A DNA stretch of 64,000 nucleotides from Cryptomeria japonica (lineage: Eukaryota; Streptophyta; Pinopsida; Cupressales; Cupressaceae): positions 22,012,501 through 22,076,500 of the forward strand of contig NC_081413.1 in NCBI RefSeq assembly GCF_030272615.1, in the 5' to 3' direction. Each line of letters opens with the position of its first letter. Positions within the stretch are counted from its first letter, which is position 1. A program made the translations under genes and the position numbers. Shown here piece by piece: positions 1-11,236 of this stretch. Under the pieces are notes generated by a model. That model was not told where the DNA came from and ran no database searches. It saw nothing but the letters and a program-made list of their open reading frames with translations.

Positions 1-182
1 AGTATTTTTTTGTTTTGCATGATTTCAAATGATTGAATTGTTGTTCTTATTAGTTATGGTCAATGTTATTGTGACTATTTAATAGTTTTGATTCAAAAAA
101 ACAATGATAATACTCAATTTTATGTTTATTTGATTGTTTAAGAACTTATGTTTACATATAAATGTAAAATGATTCTATTTAG
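1..182 (+). other. AT-rich sequence ending in a possible intron 3' splice site
   Basis: No coding signal is visible before 183. The tract ends in a T-rich run followed by AG at 181-182. From there a reading frame stays related to the downstream transposase-like pseudogene, so this may be the end of an intron or a 5' leader. No upstream exon could be identified. Confidence 0.3.
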
Positions 183-3127
183 GACAACCAGTATTAATGA
201 TGGCAAAGAACAAGCGAGGAATGATGGAACAATGAGAGGCTAAAAAAGAAAGACAAGGACATCATATGAAGAAATTACGTGACATAAGAACAATGGGACA
301 AGAAGGTACATCATCCTCAATATCTCAATTTGATTTACCAAATGAACATAATGCATCTAATGCAATTGAAGAAGTGATATTTGATTTACCATATGAACCT
401 AATGCAATTGAAGAAGAGACCACACTGAATAATTAATTAAATGATGAACATACATCGACTCTAATTGATAAATTGAATGTACCCAATGCATGCAATGCAT
501 CAATTCTAACACCTCCTACAACCATTTTTAGGAAACCAAAGTATCTAATTGACAGCGTTCAGAATATTTTGAAGACAATGCCCACTAAAATAAATGAACG
601 AACTTGTAGGAGAATGGTTAAAACAATATGGAAAAAATATTTTGAAAACTTAAATCAAACTACAAGATACCAATTAATTGTTGAAATGATTAAAAATTTG
701 AATTTTAGAGAGACAATGAGAATTCTAGGCCTAAGATCATTCGAAAATAATAGCGAAAGAACTATTGTGAGAAATGTATTTGATGCATATCAAGATATTC
801 GTTCAAAATCATGTACTAAACATTCTAATGTTACTCGGCGTGTCATTACATCAACCATAATGAGCAAGAAAATTAAAAAAAATCATTTGATAAGAAAAAC
901 AAGTAAGTCATTAAATATTAGTAGAGAAACATTACATAAAGAATTAGAGAGGTGGGATAAAATAGAGGATCCTAACAATAATTCTCTTTGGGAGTTCTCA
1001 GGTAGACTACCACACAAAGACAAGGTTGGTGTTGATGCACTAAGAACATTAATTGAATTTTTTTGGCATGACAACACGAGGGTTTTGCCTAACCAAAGAG
1101 ATGTTGTTAGAAGGCAAATTGGATCTAGAAATCATGAGCCACATACCAAACACTATCTGGATATGACTGAAATAAAATTTTATGAAAGATTCCTTGAAAA
1201 TTTTCCTTAAATAGGAATTAGTCAAAGATTTTTTGAAATGGGAAAACCTTTTTATGTTAAGATTAATCATGTATGCACCATGTGTTGTTGTTGGATGCAT
1301 ATTGAATTTTCCATGCACTATGATATTTATCATCATATATGTTGTACTTTGCAAACTAATGATATGTTGTAGGAATGAAATATAAAACCACCTCCTAAGT
1401 CACCAAGAAACTTTATTTCAAGCATGTTATGTAAAAGAGATGATGGCTGCATTTAATATAAGATAATGTGTTTGAAAGGTTCTTGTGCTACATGTGGTGG
1501 TTTGCAACATTTGCCAAGATGTCTACATTTGGATAGCACACATGAAATTGGTCAGAAACTAGCTTCTTTTGGAAAGTACAAGACAGTGACATGTGGCATT
1601 AAAGATGGAAAATAATTGAAGAGATGTGAGTTAGTAAAAAAATACATATCTGTAGCTGATTTTATGAGAACATTTCAAGAGAAACTAGTTTTTGAGTATA
1701 TAATGCATACACATAGAGCTCGGTGGTTAGATGAGCAATTCAAGTTATGTAAGGACACATTTTCTCTTGTTACCATTGTCTCTATCCTTGATTTTTTTGA
1801 ATATTATACGCTAAAACCTCAAAATGAAGTGCAATCTATGTATTACCACTCTACACAAGTTTCTATATTTGTATACATAGCATTCATGCATGCAGATGAT
1901 AGCACAGAGGAGGATAGAAAGGTTGTAAGAGAGTATCACTTCTACATAAGTGACGATTGTACACATTCCTCAGAGTTTGTGCAAGGATGTTTTAAATTTT
2001 TTTATGATAGTTTAAGGGAAAGAAACATACAATACAACCAACACTTAATATGGTCAGATAATTGCACCTTAGAATTCAAGCATGCAAGGATGTTATATTG
2101 GTTGAGTAGGATGCATGTGACAAGAAGTGTCCAACATTTTTGGAATTTCTTCGAGGCTAGAAATGGAAAGGGAGAGCATGATGGTGCATGAGCATGCATA
2201 AAAAGATCACTAGCTAGAGAATAATTGAAGTACGAAGGTGGTGCTGAGTTGATAGATGCAACAACAATTGTGCGATGGTGTAAATCTACAATGGGACCAG
2301 GTAATGTAGGTATGTCAATGGTTTATAGATATTTTTTGTTGATCATTGAATCTAACATTGAAAACTATCAAGCTTGTTGTACAGCTGCAGGATCCAGTGA
2401 CATGCACTCATTTTGAAGTTCAAATGCAAGTTCACCAAAAATTTGAATACTAGATAGATTGTATGTTTTTTCTCTTCATGTATGCATTTTTTGTAGGAAG
2501 AATGTGAATCACAAGAGTGGGTTGAAAAATGGTCTTGTAGACTGTTGGTTCCCATTGATACTTATCAAATTCCCAGAGAACTGCGATTGAACCAAATGGA
2601 AGCATAAGTTGATTTCGATCATGTATCCGACCTAGTGGAACTAGGTGATTTTTTCGTTAATTTTATTGTAAGAATTTTTTTGGCTCATTTTGTTGCATCA
2701 AACATTATTTTTGGTATTAATTATCATTCTATAATATGCAGGTCATGTGTACGCAGTTGTTGCAGAAGAGAACAATGAAGAAGGAACATATTACTTTTGG
2801 TGTCATTGTATTGAGCATAAGAGAAAATTGACAACCACAATCATTGACATAGAGGGTATTGAGTATTCAGTAGGGTCTATTGTCATGACAGGCACATGGC
2901 TTAGGAGATACAATATCAAGAATTCTAATGTTTGGTTGTTAGAGGACTTTGAAACACACAGACATATTCTTAATTTCTTCAACCTTGTTGTTGCAACAAA
3001 TATTCTATTGACTAAGTATGATGGTAGACCTCATAACAAAATTTAATGGAAAGTTCACGAATCTTACCACGAGGCATTACTTGACACAATACGAGTTAGA
3101 GCTGATCTAGAAGGCTTACTTGATTGA
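183..3127 (+). pseudogene. Decayed DNA-transposase-like gene (DDE-type, family not named)
   Basis: One frame carries a protein-like sequence almost end to end, broken by in-frame stops (for example 233-235, 1208-1210, the codon before 1616, 2189-2191, the codon before 2225, 3044-3046). Segments in order: a basic N-terminus; a helical region 473-1210 with a motif like DNTRVLPNQRDVVR; a Cys-rich strip near 1260-1560; a probable nuclease core 1616-2191 with ISDD, then WSDNC..EFK at about 2051-2074, then NGKGEHDG at 2162-2185; and a C-terminal part 2747-3127. The reading shifts frame between about 2385 and 2740, where T-rich AG ends at 2495-2496 and about 2741 suggest introns. The SD.C..FK / H-G-K-G..DG layout is known from uncharacterised transposase-derived proteins of animals and other eukaryotes; I recognise the pattern, not a named superfamily. 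No terminal inverted repeats or target duplication were found around it. Confidence 0.6.
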
Positions 3128-3599
3128 TTCTACAGTTCAAGGTAGAATGATTTTGAGAATTTTGTATATATCATCGATGAATTGTTTGATATTAATTTTT
3201 TGTATGACCTGATTCACACATATTTAAATGCCAAATTTTGTATTTTAGCCCATGAGATGATTTCTAACATAATTTTTTTATATTTAAATAGCCAAGAGCT
3301 GATTTTTCCATATTTAGAGGCAAATTTTGAATATATGTGACTATGTTTTGTGACTATTATTTGAATATCTTAAGGGTTTTGAGTTTATGTGATGTGATAA
3401 GGTCAATCATGACCATTCTTGATTATATCTTAAGGATTTTGAGTTTATGTGATGTAAGCAATAATCATAGAGATCTATGTTGTACACTATATAATGATGG
3501 AGAATTATTTGGGTCATTATTCGGTCATAGGAGTGATAGATTTAGTCTAGATACAATTTGAAAAAAAAATGTCATTAATATCAAAAAAGTTGTGAAGCA
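3128..3599. other. Spacer with a short direct repeat
   Basis: Nothing gene-like. A 29-bp segment at 3367-3395 recurs at 3427-3455 with one or two differences, spaced exactly 60 bp. Short open frames here are explained by that duplication. Confidence 0.5.
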
Positions 3600-4450
3600 A
3601 CTTTCAGATCGCATTGGTAGGGTATGGCTCTCGATGTTTCAATGCTTTGGGAGGCACTAAAGGAGTATGCCTAGTGTAAACCTACCCACCCAAACGTTCT
3701 CGTGATGTTGGTTTGTGCCCATGACGGAAGGAATCAAGTCTAGCCTATCTTGTAATGTTGCATTACATATGACTGGCAATTTTTGCAATAGGCAAAAAAA
3801 ATAATACCATTTGAAATTGGCTTCGATTCATCATAAATTGAGATAGGCCATTGTAGAAGAGCCTCACATGACCCTACAGGCCCAAATAAATCGATCATAT
3901 GTGTCTTGGATTGAGAGATTTAGTCTGTAAAAGTTTAACAATTTTTTGGACTCATGGCACTTGAGAGATCGCACTGGTAGGGTATGGCTCTTGACATTTT
4001 GGTGCTTTGGGAGGCACAACAAGAGAATTCCTAACATAAACCTTCCCACTTAGAGGTGTTGGTGATGTTGTTTTGTGCCGACGATGGACAAAATCATTTC
4101 TAGCCTATCTTGGAACCTTGCATTGCATATGATTGACGGTTTTTGCAGCATGCAAAAAGATGCTACCATTTGAATATGGCTTTGAGTCATTAGAAGCTAA
4201 GACATGCCATTTTAGAAGAGCTCACATGACCCTACAGGTTCAAACAAATCAATCATATGTGTCATAGATTAAGAGAAACAGTCCGTCAAAGTTTGACAAT
4301 TTTTTGGACTCGGGGCACTTGGGAGATCGTGTCGGTAGGGTATGGCACTCAATGTTACGAAACTTTGGGAGGCATAAAAAGAGAATTCCTAGCCTAAAAC
4401 TTCCCACTTAGAGGTGCTTGCGATGTTGGTTTATGCCCATAATGAACAAC
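3600..4450 (+). repeat. Tandem repeat array, ~358-bp monomer, left block
   Basis: The landmark GATCGC..GGTAGGGTATGG starts at 3607, 3967 and 4325, giving periods of 360 and 358 bp. Each monomer also has GGGAGGCA..A, TTGCATTGCATATGA and GACAATTTTTTGGACTC in the same order. The third monomer is interrupted at 4450 by element T and resumes at 7296. No coding capacity. The period and head-to-tail order are satellite-like, but only about five monomers remain. Confidence 0.8.
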
Positions 4451-4453
4451 CTA

Positions 4454-4478
4454 GGGTAAGTGCACCAAGATGGTGAAC
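4454..4478. repeat. Left terminal inverted repeat of T
   Basis: 25 bp matching the reverse complement of 7267-7292 with one substitution and one indel. Immediately preceded by CTA. Confidence 0.75.
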
Positions 4479-4619
4479 AGAAAAGTGGCCACATGCAAAA
4501 AAAAAATGAAATTTTTCATAACCCATGCGTGTTCTATGAAATTAAAAAACGTGCTAGACTTGGTAACACCAAGCCTAGCCAAAAATAAAAAATAAAATAA
4601 AAAGTTCCTCAAAACCCAT

Positions 4620-4761
4620 ATAGGTAGGGGGTAGGAAGAGAGGGATAGAATAGGATAATGAGAGGGGGACAGAGAGAAGGAGATAGGAAGTGAGTGAGAG
4701 AGACAGGGAAAGAAAGAGAAGGGAGAGACAGTGAGAATAGTATTAAGAGAGAGAGAGAGAG

Positions 4762-4840
<79 letters not shown>

Positions 4841-5218
4841 AGGATAAGGAGAGAAGGATGGAGGGAGAGGGAGAGAGAGGGAGATTAGGAAAACGGATAG
4901 TGGGAGAGGGAGATTGGGAAACAAATAGTGGGAGAGGGGATAAGAAGAGAGGGAGAGAGGGGGTAGGGGTAGGAAGAGAGGGATATAATAAAATGAGGAG
5001 AGGGGTAGGGAGAGAGAGTTAGAGATAGAGAGAGAAGGGGAGAGAGAGAGAATACGATAGGGAGAGGGGGAGAGAGTTAGAGAGAGAGTAGGGGGTAGGA
5101 AGAGGGATCTAATAGGATAAGGAGAGGGGGAGGGAGAGAGAGTTAGAGATAAAGAGAGAAGGGGATGGGAAGAGAGGGAGAGAGATAGGGAAAGAAAGAG
5201 AAGGGGGGAAGAGAAGGG

Positions 5219-5271
<53 letters not shown>

Positions 5272-5402
5272 AGAGAGAGAGAGTAGGGGGTAGGAAGAGA
5301 GGGATATAATAAGATAAGGAGAGGGGGAGGGAGAGAGAGTTAGAGACAAAGAGAGGGAGTGAGATAGGGAAAGAAAGAGAAGGGAGAGAGGGTGAGGATA
5401 GG

Positions 5403-5439
<37 letters not shown>

Positions 5440-5786
5440 TAAGGAGAGTGGGTGAGAGAGAAAATGAGAGAGAGATTAGGGGGAGAGGGGGTAAGATAGA
5501 GAACATGAGATAAGAAGAGAGGGAGAGAATAGGATAAGGAGAGGGGAAGGGAGATAGAGAGGGAGAGAGAGAGGAGATTGAGAGAGAGGGAGAGGGAGAG
5601 GGAGAGGAAGAGAGAGAGAGGGCAGAGATGGGGTGAATAGGATAAAGAGAGGGAGAGGGAGAGAGAGAATAAGAGAGAGAGAGGGGGGGAGAGAGAATGT
5701 GATAAGATAATGGGAGGGGGAGGGAGAGGGAGAGGTAGGGGAGAGAAAGAGAGAGAAGGGGGAGAGGGTGATAATAGGATAGGATA

Positions 5787-5857
<71 letters not shown>

Positions 5858-5960
5858 GGTAGAGAGAGAAGGAGAAGGAGAAGAGGGTTAGAGACTCGAC
5901 GGAGAGAGAAGTGTGAGGGGGAGAAAGATGAGATAAAACTCAAGGAGGATAATTATGACT
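4620..5960. repeat. GA-rich low-complexity tract
   Basis: About 1.3 kb of near-pure purine on +, with long GAGA runs (4748-4838, 5220-5262, 5406-5434) and GGGAGAGGGAGA variants. Ser/Leu/Pro open frames on the minus strand are a by-product of the dinucleotide repeat. Confidence 0.95.
5787..5854. repeat. Compound microsatellite (GT)n(GA)n
   Basis: About 17 GT units run to 5820, followed directly by about 17 GA units. Confidence 0.95.
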
Positions 5961-6171
5961 CAGAATAGATAGAGACGATAATGGGGGAAGGAAGACGAGA
6001 GAGAGGAAAAGTAGAGAGACATGCATGTATACAAACACATATAAATATATCTATATGAATATATGTATATATAACTATAGATATGCATATATACATACAT
6101 AAACACATATTATATATGTATGTCTATACATATATGTAGTAAATGCTAATTTTACAAGTATACATTTTGAT

Positions 6172-6344
6172 GTCTTCATAACCTGTACGAATTTTGTGAA
6201 ACTCAAAATGATGGTTTTTCATAACGCATACGGGTTTTGTGAAAATAAAAATATGTTTTTCATAACCCGTACTAGTTTTGCGAAACTCAAAATGATGGTT
6301 TTTCATAACCCATGCGGGTTTTGTGAAACTCAAAATGATGGTTT
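6172..6344 (+). repeat. 43-bp tandem repeat inside T
   Basis: The motif CATAACCC..GGGTTTTGTGAAA begins at 6177, 6220, 6261 and 6304, a period of 41-43 bp, with a partial unit at 6353. A related single unit lies near the left end of T at about 4517. Confidence 0.8.
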
Positions 6345-6380
6345 TAGTTCTACATAACCCATATGGGTTATGTAGAACTA
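6345..6380. repeat. Perfect 36-nt palindrome
   Basis: Positions 6345-6362 equal the reverse complement of 6363-6380, centred on ATAT. It lies at the end of the 43-bp array and reuses its CATAACCC motif, so it probably arose by inverting one repeat unit. Confidence 0.85.
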
Positions 6381-7266
6381 TGAATGGTACTTTTTATTTT
6401 TCAAAACCTAAGAGAGTTATCTTTTACATCAAAACCCGTGCAGTTTTTGGCTTGGTAAGAGGTTTGGAAAAAAACGCTAAGGCTTGCAAGCCCATTTCCC
6501 CTCCATTTTTGTCCCTTTACACCTTTTTTCATCTTCCAATATGATTTATCGACTTCATCATCATCAATTTTACAAATGATCAAAAGGGTATCTCTAAAAT
6601 TACCACCATAATCTCACACGTCTTCTTAACTTTCTGGCCATATAAATGTTTCTATTTTTGGACAACATTAGCATAGTAAACTTTAATTTTCTTTACCAGT
6701 GCCTTGACAATCCTCACAGACATACGTCTACCATTTTTTTAATAACTTTTTGATATACTTGACCATATTTAAAATAAATTATATATTATTTTTCTACACT
6801 AGATTCTATACAATTGAAAAAAATAAGTTTTCATTTTTTATTATTTTGATGCAAGTTATGCCCAACGCCCGAACAACTACCAAATTTTCAAGATGCGATC
6901 ACTTCAAAATATCATTAAAAAAAATTCTCAAGGAAAAATTACAAAAAAAATCCACAACTTCTAGATCTCAATCTTACATATCTTCCTACCAAAGGGTTTT
7001 GCAAAATACTAAATCTAACTATATATTTTGTGCAGTGCACGAAAACAACTATGTTATGTTTTTCTAAAAAAATCAGGAACATTTTTTTGTGTGAGAGAGG
7101 TTTGACCCTCTTAATCTTATCCGTTTAGAAACTAGATTTAGAGTACTACAATTCTTATTCTTTTCTCAACTCCTAGTTATAAGTGCATGACCTTCAAATA
7201 TCTCTTTGAAGTTCAGGTTTACCTGTTTTCAAAAAAAAAAAAGTGGCCACTTATACCCTCATTTTT

Positions 7267-7292
7267 GTTCACCATCTTGGAGCACTTAACCC
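7267..7292. repeat. Right terminal inverted repeat of T
   Basis: Inverted copy of 4454-4478. Its duplicate at 24053-24078 has A in place of the one mismatched base, making it closer to the left repeat. Confidence 0.75.
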
Positions 7293-7295
7293 CTA

Positions 7296-8008
7296 TCTTG
7301 TATCTTTGCATTGCATGAGACTAGTGGTTTTTGCAGTAGGTGAAAAATTGCTACTGTTTGAATATGGCTTAGATTCATTAGAAACTAAGATAGACCATTG
7401 TAGAAGAGCCTCAGGTGACCCTACAGGTTCAAATGGATCGATCATATGTGTCCTGCATTGAGAGAAACAACCCGTCAAAGTTTGACAATTTTCTAGACTC
7501 AGGGCACTTCAGAGATCACGACGATAGGGTATGGCTCTTTATGTTTTGAAACTTTGGGAGGAACAATAGGAGAATGCCTAGCATAAATTTTCCCACTTAG
7601 AGGTTCTCGTGACATTGTTTTATGCCTACGACAGATGAAATCAATTCTAGCCTATCTTGCAACTTTGCATTGCATTCGACATGATTTTTGTAGTAGGTGA
7701 AAAAATACTACCATTTGAAAATGGCTCTGAGTTGTCAGAAATCGAGATAGGAAACTATAGATGAGGCTCACATGACCCTATAGATTCAAAAGGATTGATC
7801 ATATGTGTCTTGGATTGAGAGAAACATTCCGTTAAAGTTTGACAATTTTTTGCACTCGGGGGAATTGAGAGATCACGTCGGTAGGGTATAGCTCTCGACA
7901 TTACAACTCTTTAGGAGGAATAATAGGAGAATACCTAGTGTAAACTTGGACACTCTGAGGTGCTTGTGATGTTGGTTTGTCCCCGCAACGGACAAAATAA
8001 ATTCTAGC
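7296..8008 (+). repeat. ~358-bp tandem repeat, right block
   Basis: Continues the monomer interrupted by T. Landmarks at 7514 and 7871 give a 357-bp period. The last monomer stops at 8008, where B's LTR begins, so the array is flanking sequence for B. Confidence 0.8.
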
Positions 8009-9273
8009 TATAGACACTTAAAAATAATTATTTTAATTATTTTTAATTCCTCACATAATTAATTTATTAATTATGTAAATTCTAATTCTCCTCAATATTA
8101 ATTAATTATAATTAATATTATCACTATAGTTTGTGATTGATTTATTTAATAAATCAACTCCCCTTTTTATTCTTCTCAAATTAAATCTTCTCAAAATCCT
8201 CCTCTTAACTAATCAATTTCAATTAATTAGTTAACCTAAATGATTCCTACAAATCATCTTTTCCTAAGCCATCATTAACCTAATAAATTATTTTAGAAAT
8301 TCCCTAAGCTCACTTAGTATTATTCTTCTAGTTTTTAATTCCCTCCACTCATTCTCTCTCCTAGGCAAATCCTCCTACAAATCTTATCTATCCTAATCCC
8401 ACCTAACCTTTCCTCTAATCTCCCTCCTAATGAGTTGCTAGTGGCTAATCATTAGGATTAGCCACAAAGTCAACTCCTTGTCCTTTCCATCCAATGACTC
8501 TCCTTAAATGCTCTTTTCCTAGGTGAATCTCACATTACTCTAGGCATCTCATCTTCCAAGGAATTTTTAATTCCTTCTTATTCCTCTATTCCCCATGATC
8601 ATCCCTTTTTGAAAAATTTTAAATTCTTTCTCTCCATTCCTCAAGAAATGTCCCATCCCTTGCTCTTCTCAAGGCACATTGGGAAGTCTTCCCAATGTAC
8701 CTTGAGGAGTGTTTAAACAAGAAATTTCTTTAAGGCATATCTCTTGGTCTCCACACCTCCTCTTGGGTCTTGTGTGAGCTCATAAGAAATCCCAACCCTC
8801 CATCTTGGATCAATCTTAGCCCTTCATTTTTCCTCTCCTCTTCCTATAAATTGAGGACTTCGTCCCTTCACTTATCGTATCCAAGCTTAGTAAGTTTATG
8901 CTGTTAGTTTGAGCCTAGAAAATCACAACTGCATCCTCACCATGCCAAAATCAGCCCTCGTCCATACTTAGGCATATTATCCATCTCATCCCTCAAAAAT
9001 CCATTTTATCCATTTGTATATAATGTTGGAGAGCCAACCACATCAAGCATTCTAGGGTAAAATTGACATCATGTTGGAGGCATTTGGGCGTACTTCAACT
9101 CCATCCAAGCTCTATCCGAAGGAGAAGGTAAAAATGTTGTGCGGTAAATGCATCTCTATTCATATTTTTCATCTGATTTGATTTATTCCTTTTGGTTTTA
9201 TGTATTTTTATGTTTGATTTTTATATTAACAATCTAATCCACCTCACTTATTTTTCCCCTCTTCATTTTTGCA
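8009..9273 (+). repeat. Probable 5' LTR of element B, copy 1
   Basis: Starts where the tandem repeat stops, with TATAGACAC (likely a decayed TGTAG start, compare A and C LTRs). It ends in TTTTTGCA before a primer-site-like GGTGGGACCCACAT. Inside are an AT-rich U3-like part and a TATA box at 8845. The paired 3' LTR should lie beyond 64000, so the edges rest on the array break and on the copy at 24795-26045. Confidence 0.6.
8845..8851 (+). promoter_or_regulatory. TATA box in B LTR (TATAAAT)
   Basis: TATAAAT preceded by pyrimidine-rich sequence, about 430 bp before the LTR end. The same site is at 25617-25623 in the duplicate. Confidence 0.5.
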
Positions 9274-9276
9274 TGC

Positions 9277-9300
9277 TCGGTGGGACCCACATCCCTAAAA
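9277..9300 (+). promoter_or_regulatory. Primer-binding-site-like sequence of B
   Basis: CTCGGTGGGACCCACATCC just inside the LTR resembles the A and C primer sites (TGGTGAACCCGACAT) but is diverged or uses another tRNA. Also present after 26045. Confidence 0.35.
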
Positions 9301-9339
9301 ACTAATGTTTTCTTGAGTTTTTATGAATTTATAAGATGC

Positions 9340-9930
9340 AGGTTCCAAAATAGTGCAAGAGACTACAAATGAGTGCAAGCGATTAATGTCTAGCATGATA
9401 GACAAACTCCTTTGGTGTGTGCGTAGGCGCATTAGTGCAAGCGCAAGCACACCAGTGTGACCATTTTATAACTTTTAAAATTTTTTCCACTCTGTGTTAA
9501 ATTTAAATTTCTTTTGCTCTCTATCTGTCTATTTAACGCATGTGCAAGCACATCAGCGCGGGCGGATGCACTTTGGCGCGAGCGAATACAAACTAGCGCG
9601 ACCATTTTCCCAAAACTCATCCCCTTAGCAGAGATTTCATTTTTCAATTTGAATTTTCAAAATTTAACTCTCTAACCTGTTATGTCTCTTTTTTTTCAGG
9701 ATTTTAGCGTGGGCGCAGGTGTTTCAGCGTAAGCAAAGGCGTTTTTGTGCGAGTGTAGGTGTTTCAGCACGACCGATCCAAAGTAGCGTGACAAACATGT
9801 ATAAAACCCCAGTTTGCTCTGTGTTGAGTTATCATTCTTTTTATTGTTTTCATTAACTGTAGCATGTATGCAGGCATTTTGGTGCTTGCGCAGGTGCTTT
9901 AGCGTGACTGCCTACACTACAATGCATGCT
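9340..9930 (+). repeat. CpG-containing degenerate repeat blocks in the B leader, copy 1
   Basis: Blocks at about 9421-9465, 9537-9612, 9702-9792 and 9870-9915 repeat phrases such as AGCGCGAGCG, GCGCAGGTGTTTCAGCG and AGCGCGACC, separated by AT-rich sequence. No protein reading is consistent between copies. Confidence 0.55.
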
Positions 9931-10022
9931 CTATATGTGCAGACCAGTAAGTACTAATTTCCTTTTTTTTAGTGCTGTAGCTTTGTTCGACACTCCAAGA
10001 CCTCAAAAAACAAAAATACTAC

Positions 10023-11218
10023 TGTAAAGCGGAAAATCGCGGTCGAACCCTAGTTGTTCTCCCCTCTTCCAACTCCGAGGAGAGAGAAGGGAGGTTCGCT
10101 AGGATTCGATGGGTTTTCACTTAAGGGGAAGACTTTACATTCAAAAGAGGGGTTGAAACTCATAAGATCCAATCCCACACAATGTAAGATTGGATGCTGA
10201 ATGAATTTCAAGGGTTAGGAAAGCAAGGCTACCCTCTTTTGTAAAGAATGTTGTTAAGGAAATTAAGCCAAGAATACCTAGAAAGTCATAAAGATTCGCT
10301 TATAAACTGAGTTCGGGTTATAGGATGAAGCTGTGGACCTGGAATTAGCAGTAAAATGTCGATACGGCGCTGTCCTGCAAATTTGAGCAAAAGTTGTCAG
10401 GACGATGGCGCCCGGCGCCACGGTCCTCCGAAAAATCCGTCAAACGAAGGGGGATCGGTTCATCTCTGCACAAGGATTCCAGATCTTCAATCTCAGCCAC
10501 GTACCTGCAACCTACACACAGAAAAGCAAAGATGATTGGGGGGTTAGGGATTAGGGGTTTGCCTTTAGGTCAAACCCTGGTTTTGGAATTAACCAAGAAA
10601 TGAGCAAGTGTTGTAAATGTAAATAACTGTAATGTAAAACAAGTACTAATACCTTGTTCTAAGGATGTTTGTATCCTTATGTGCAAAGGTTTAGATGTTG
10701 TATGTTGTAATATGTAGCATGTAATAAGTGATCTCCTCTTCAATGGTTGAATCCTTGTCTTGAATGCAACACTTAGCCTTGAATGGAGACTTGAAATGAT
10801 CAATTGCTTGAATGCTTGAATGTTTGAATCTTGCTTTCGCCTTTTTTCCATCTACCTTCCATCCATCCAAATGAGAGAGGAAAATGTAGTTTATATACTT
10901 GTCAATTAGGGCTGATAGACTGATTTTCCCGACCTTAGGCCGACCAGGGAAGTATATTTCCAAATTGCAATAAAAAAGACCCGATATCACTTAGGAAATC
11001 GGGCCCAAAATAGGACCCAGGGACCAGGGCGCTGGGCGCTCTGGTCCCACCTCCGGGACAGCGGGGTGCAAGGAGGTTCAGGCCAAGGTGCTTGAAAAAT
11101 GCAGTTTTTGGTGTCATGAGCAAGTTTTGGGGTCTCCATTCAGGTTGCGTGTTGCGTCGCCATCGTGAAGACCAAAATGCAGTCGAAATTGCAAGTGTCA
11201 CAATTTTAGGACGCTACA
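10023..11218 (-). repeat. 3' LTR of element A
   Basis: Near-identical to 16590-17824 but with a single GC-rich hairpin segment (about 11020-11050). TATA box complement at 10890-10897. Confidence 0.9.
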
Positions 11219-11236
11219 TTTAGCCCCCACTTTAGC
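11219..11236 (-). promoter_or_regulatory. Polypurine tract of A
   Basis: On the minus strand AAAGTGGGGGCTAAA directly precedes the 3' LTR; expected plus-strand priming site. Confidence 0.65.

Larger units (their letters stand above)
4454..7292. mobile_element. Element T: TIR DNA transposon, non-autonomous, TSD CTA
   Basis: The ends are inverted repeats: GGGTAAGTGCACCAAGATGG.. at 4454-4478, and on the other strand GGGTTAAGTGCTCCAAGATG.. at 7267-7292. Both are flanked by CTA (4451-4453 and 7293-7295), and the insertion splits one ~358-bp repeat monomer. A 3-bp duplication with a GGG terminus could fit PIF/Harbinger or a CACTA-like group; the superfamily is not settled. No transposase is visible inside. 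The interior holds a (GA)n-rich tract, a compound microsatellite, a 43-bp tandem repeat, a perfect palindrome and an AT-rich right third. The right end (6692 onward) is duplicated at 23459-24078. Confidence 0.7.

Noticed and set aside
4451-5943. Long Ser/Leu/Pro reading frames on the minus strand
   Set aside because: They are translations of the GA/GT microsatellite; no start context or domain.
10570-10600. Homology of A with B and C strong enough to call A a deletion derivative of either
   Set aside because: LTRs and gag differ clearly; only the primer site, knuckle position and IQDLID phrase are shared.
10570-10990. Overlapping ~93-99-codon frames in the A LTR, repeated at 17137-17557
   Set aside because: Both LTRs are copies of one sequence, so conservation between them carries no evidence of coding; they overlap the LTR promoter.
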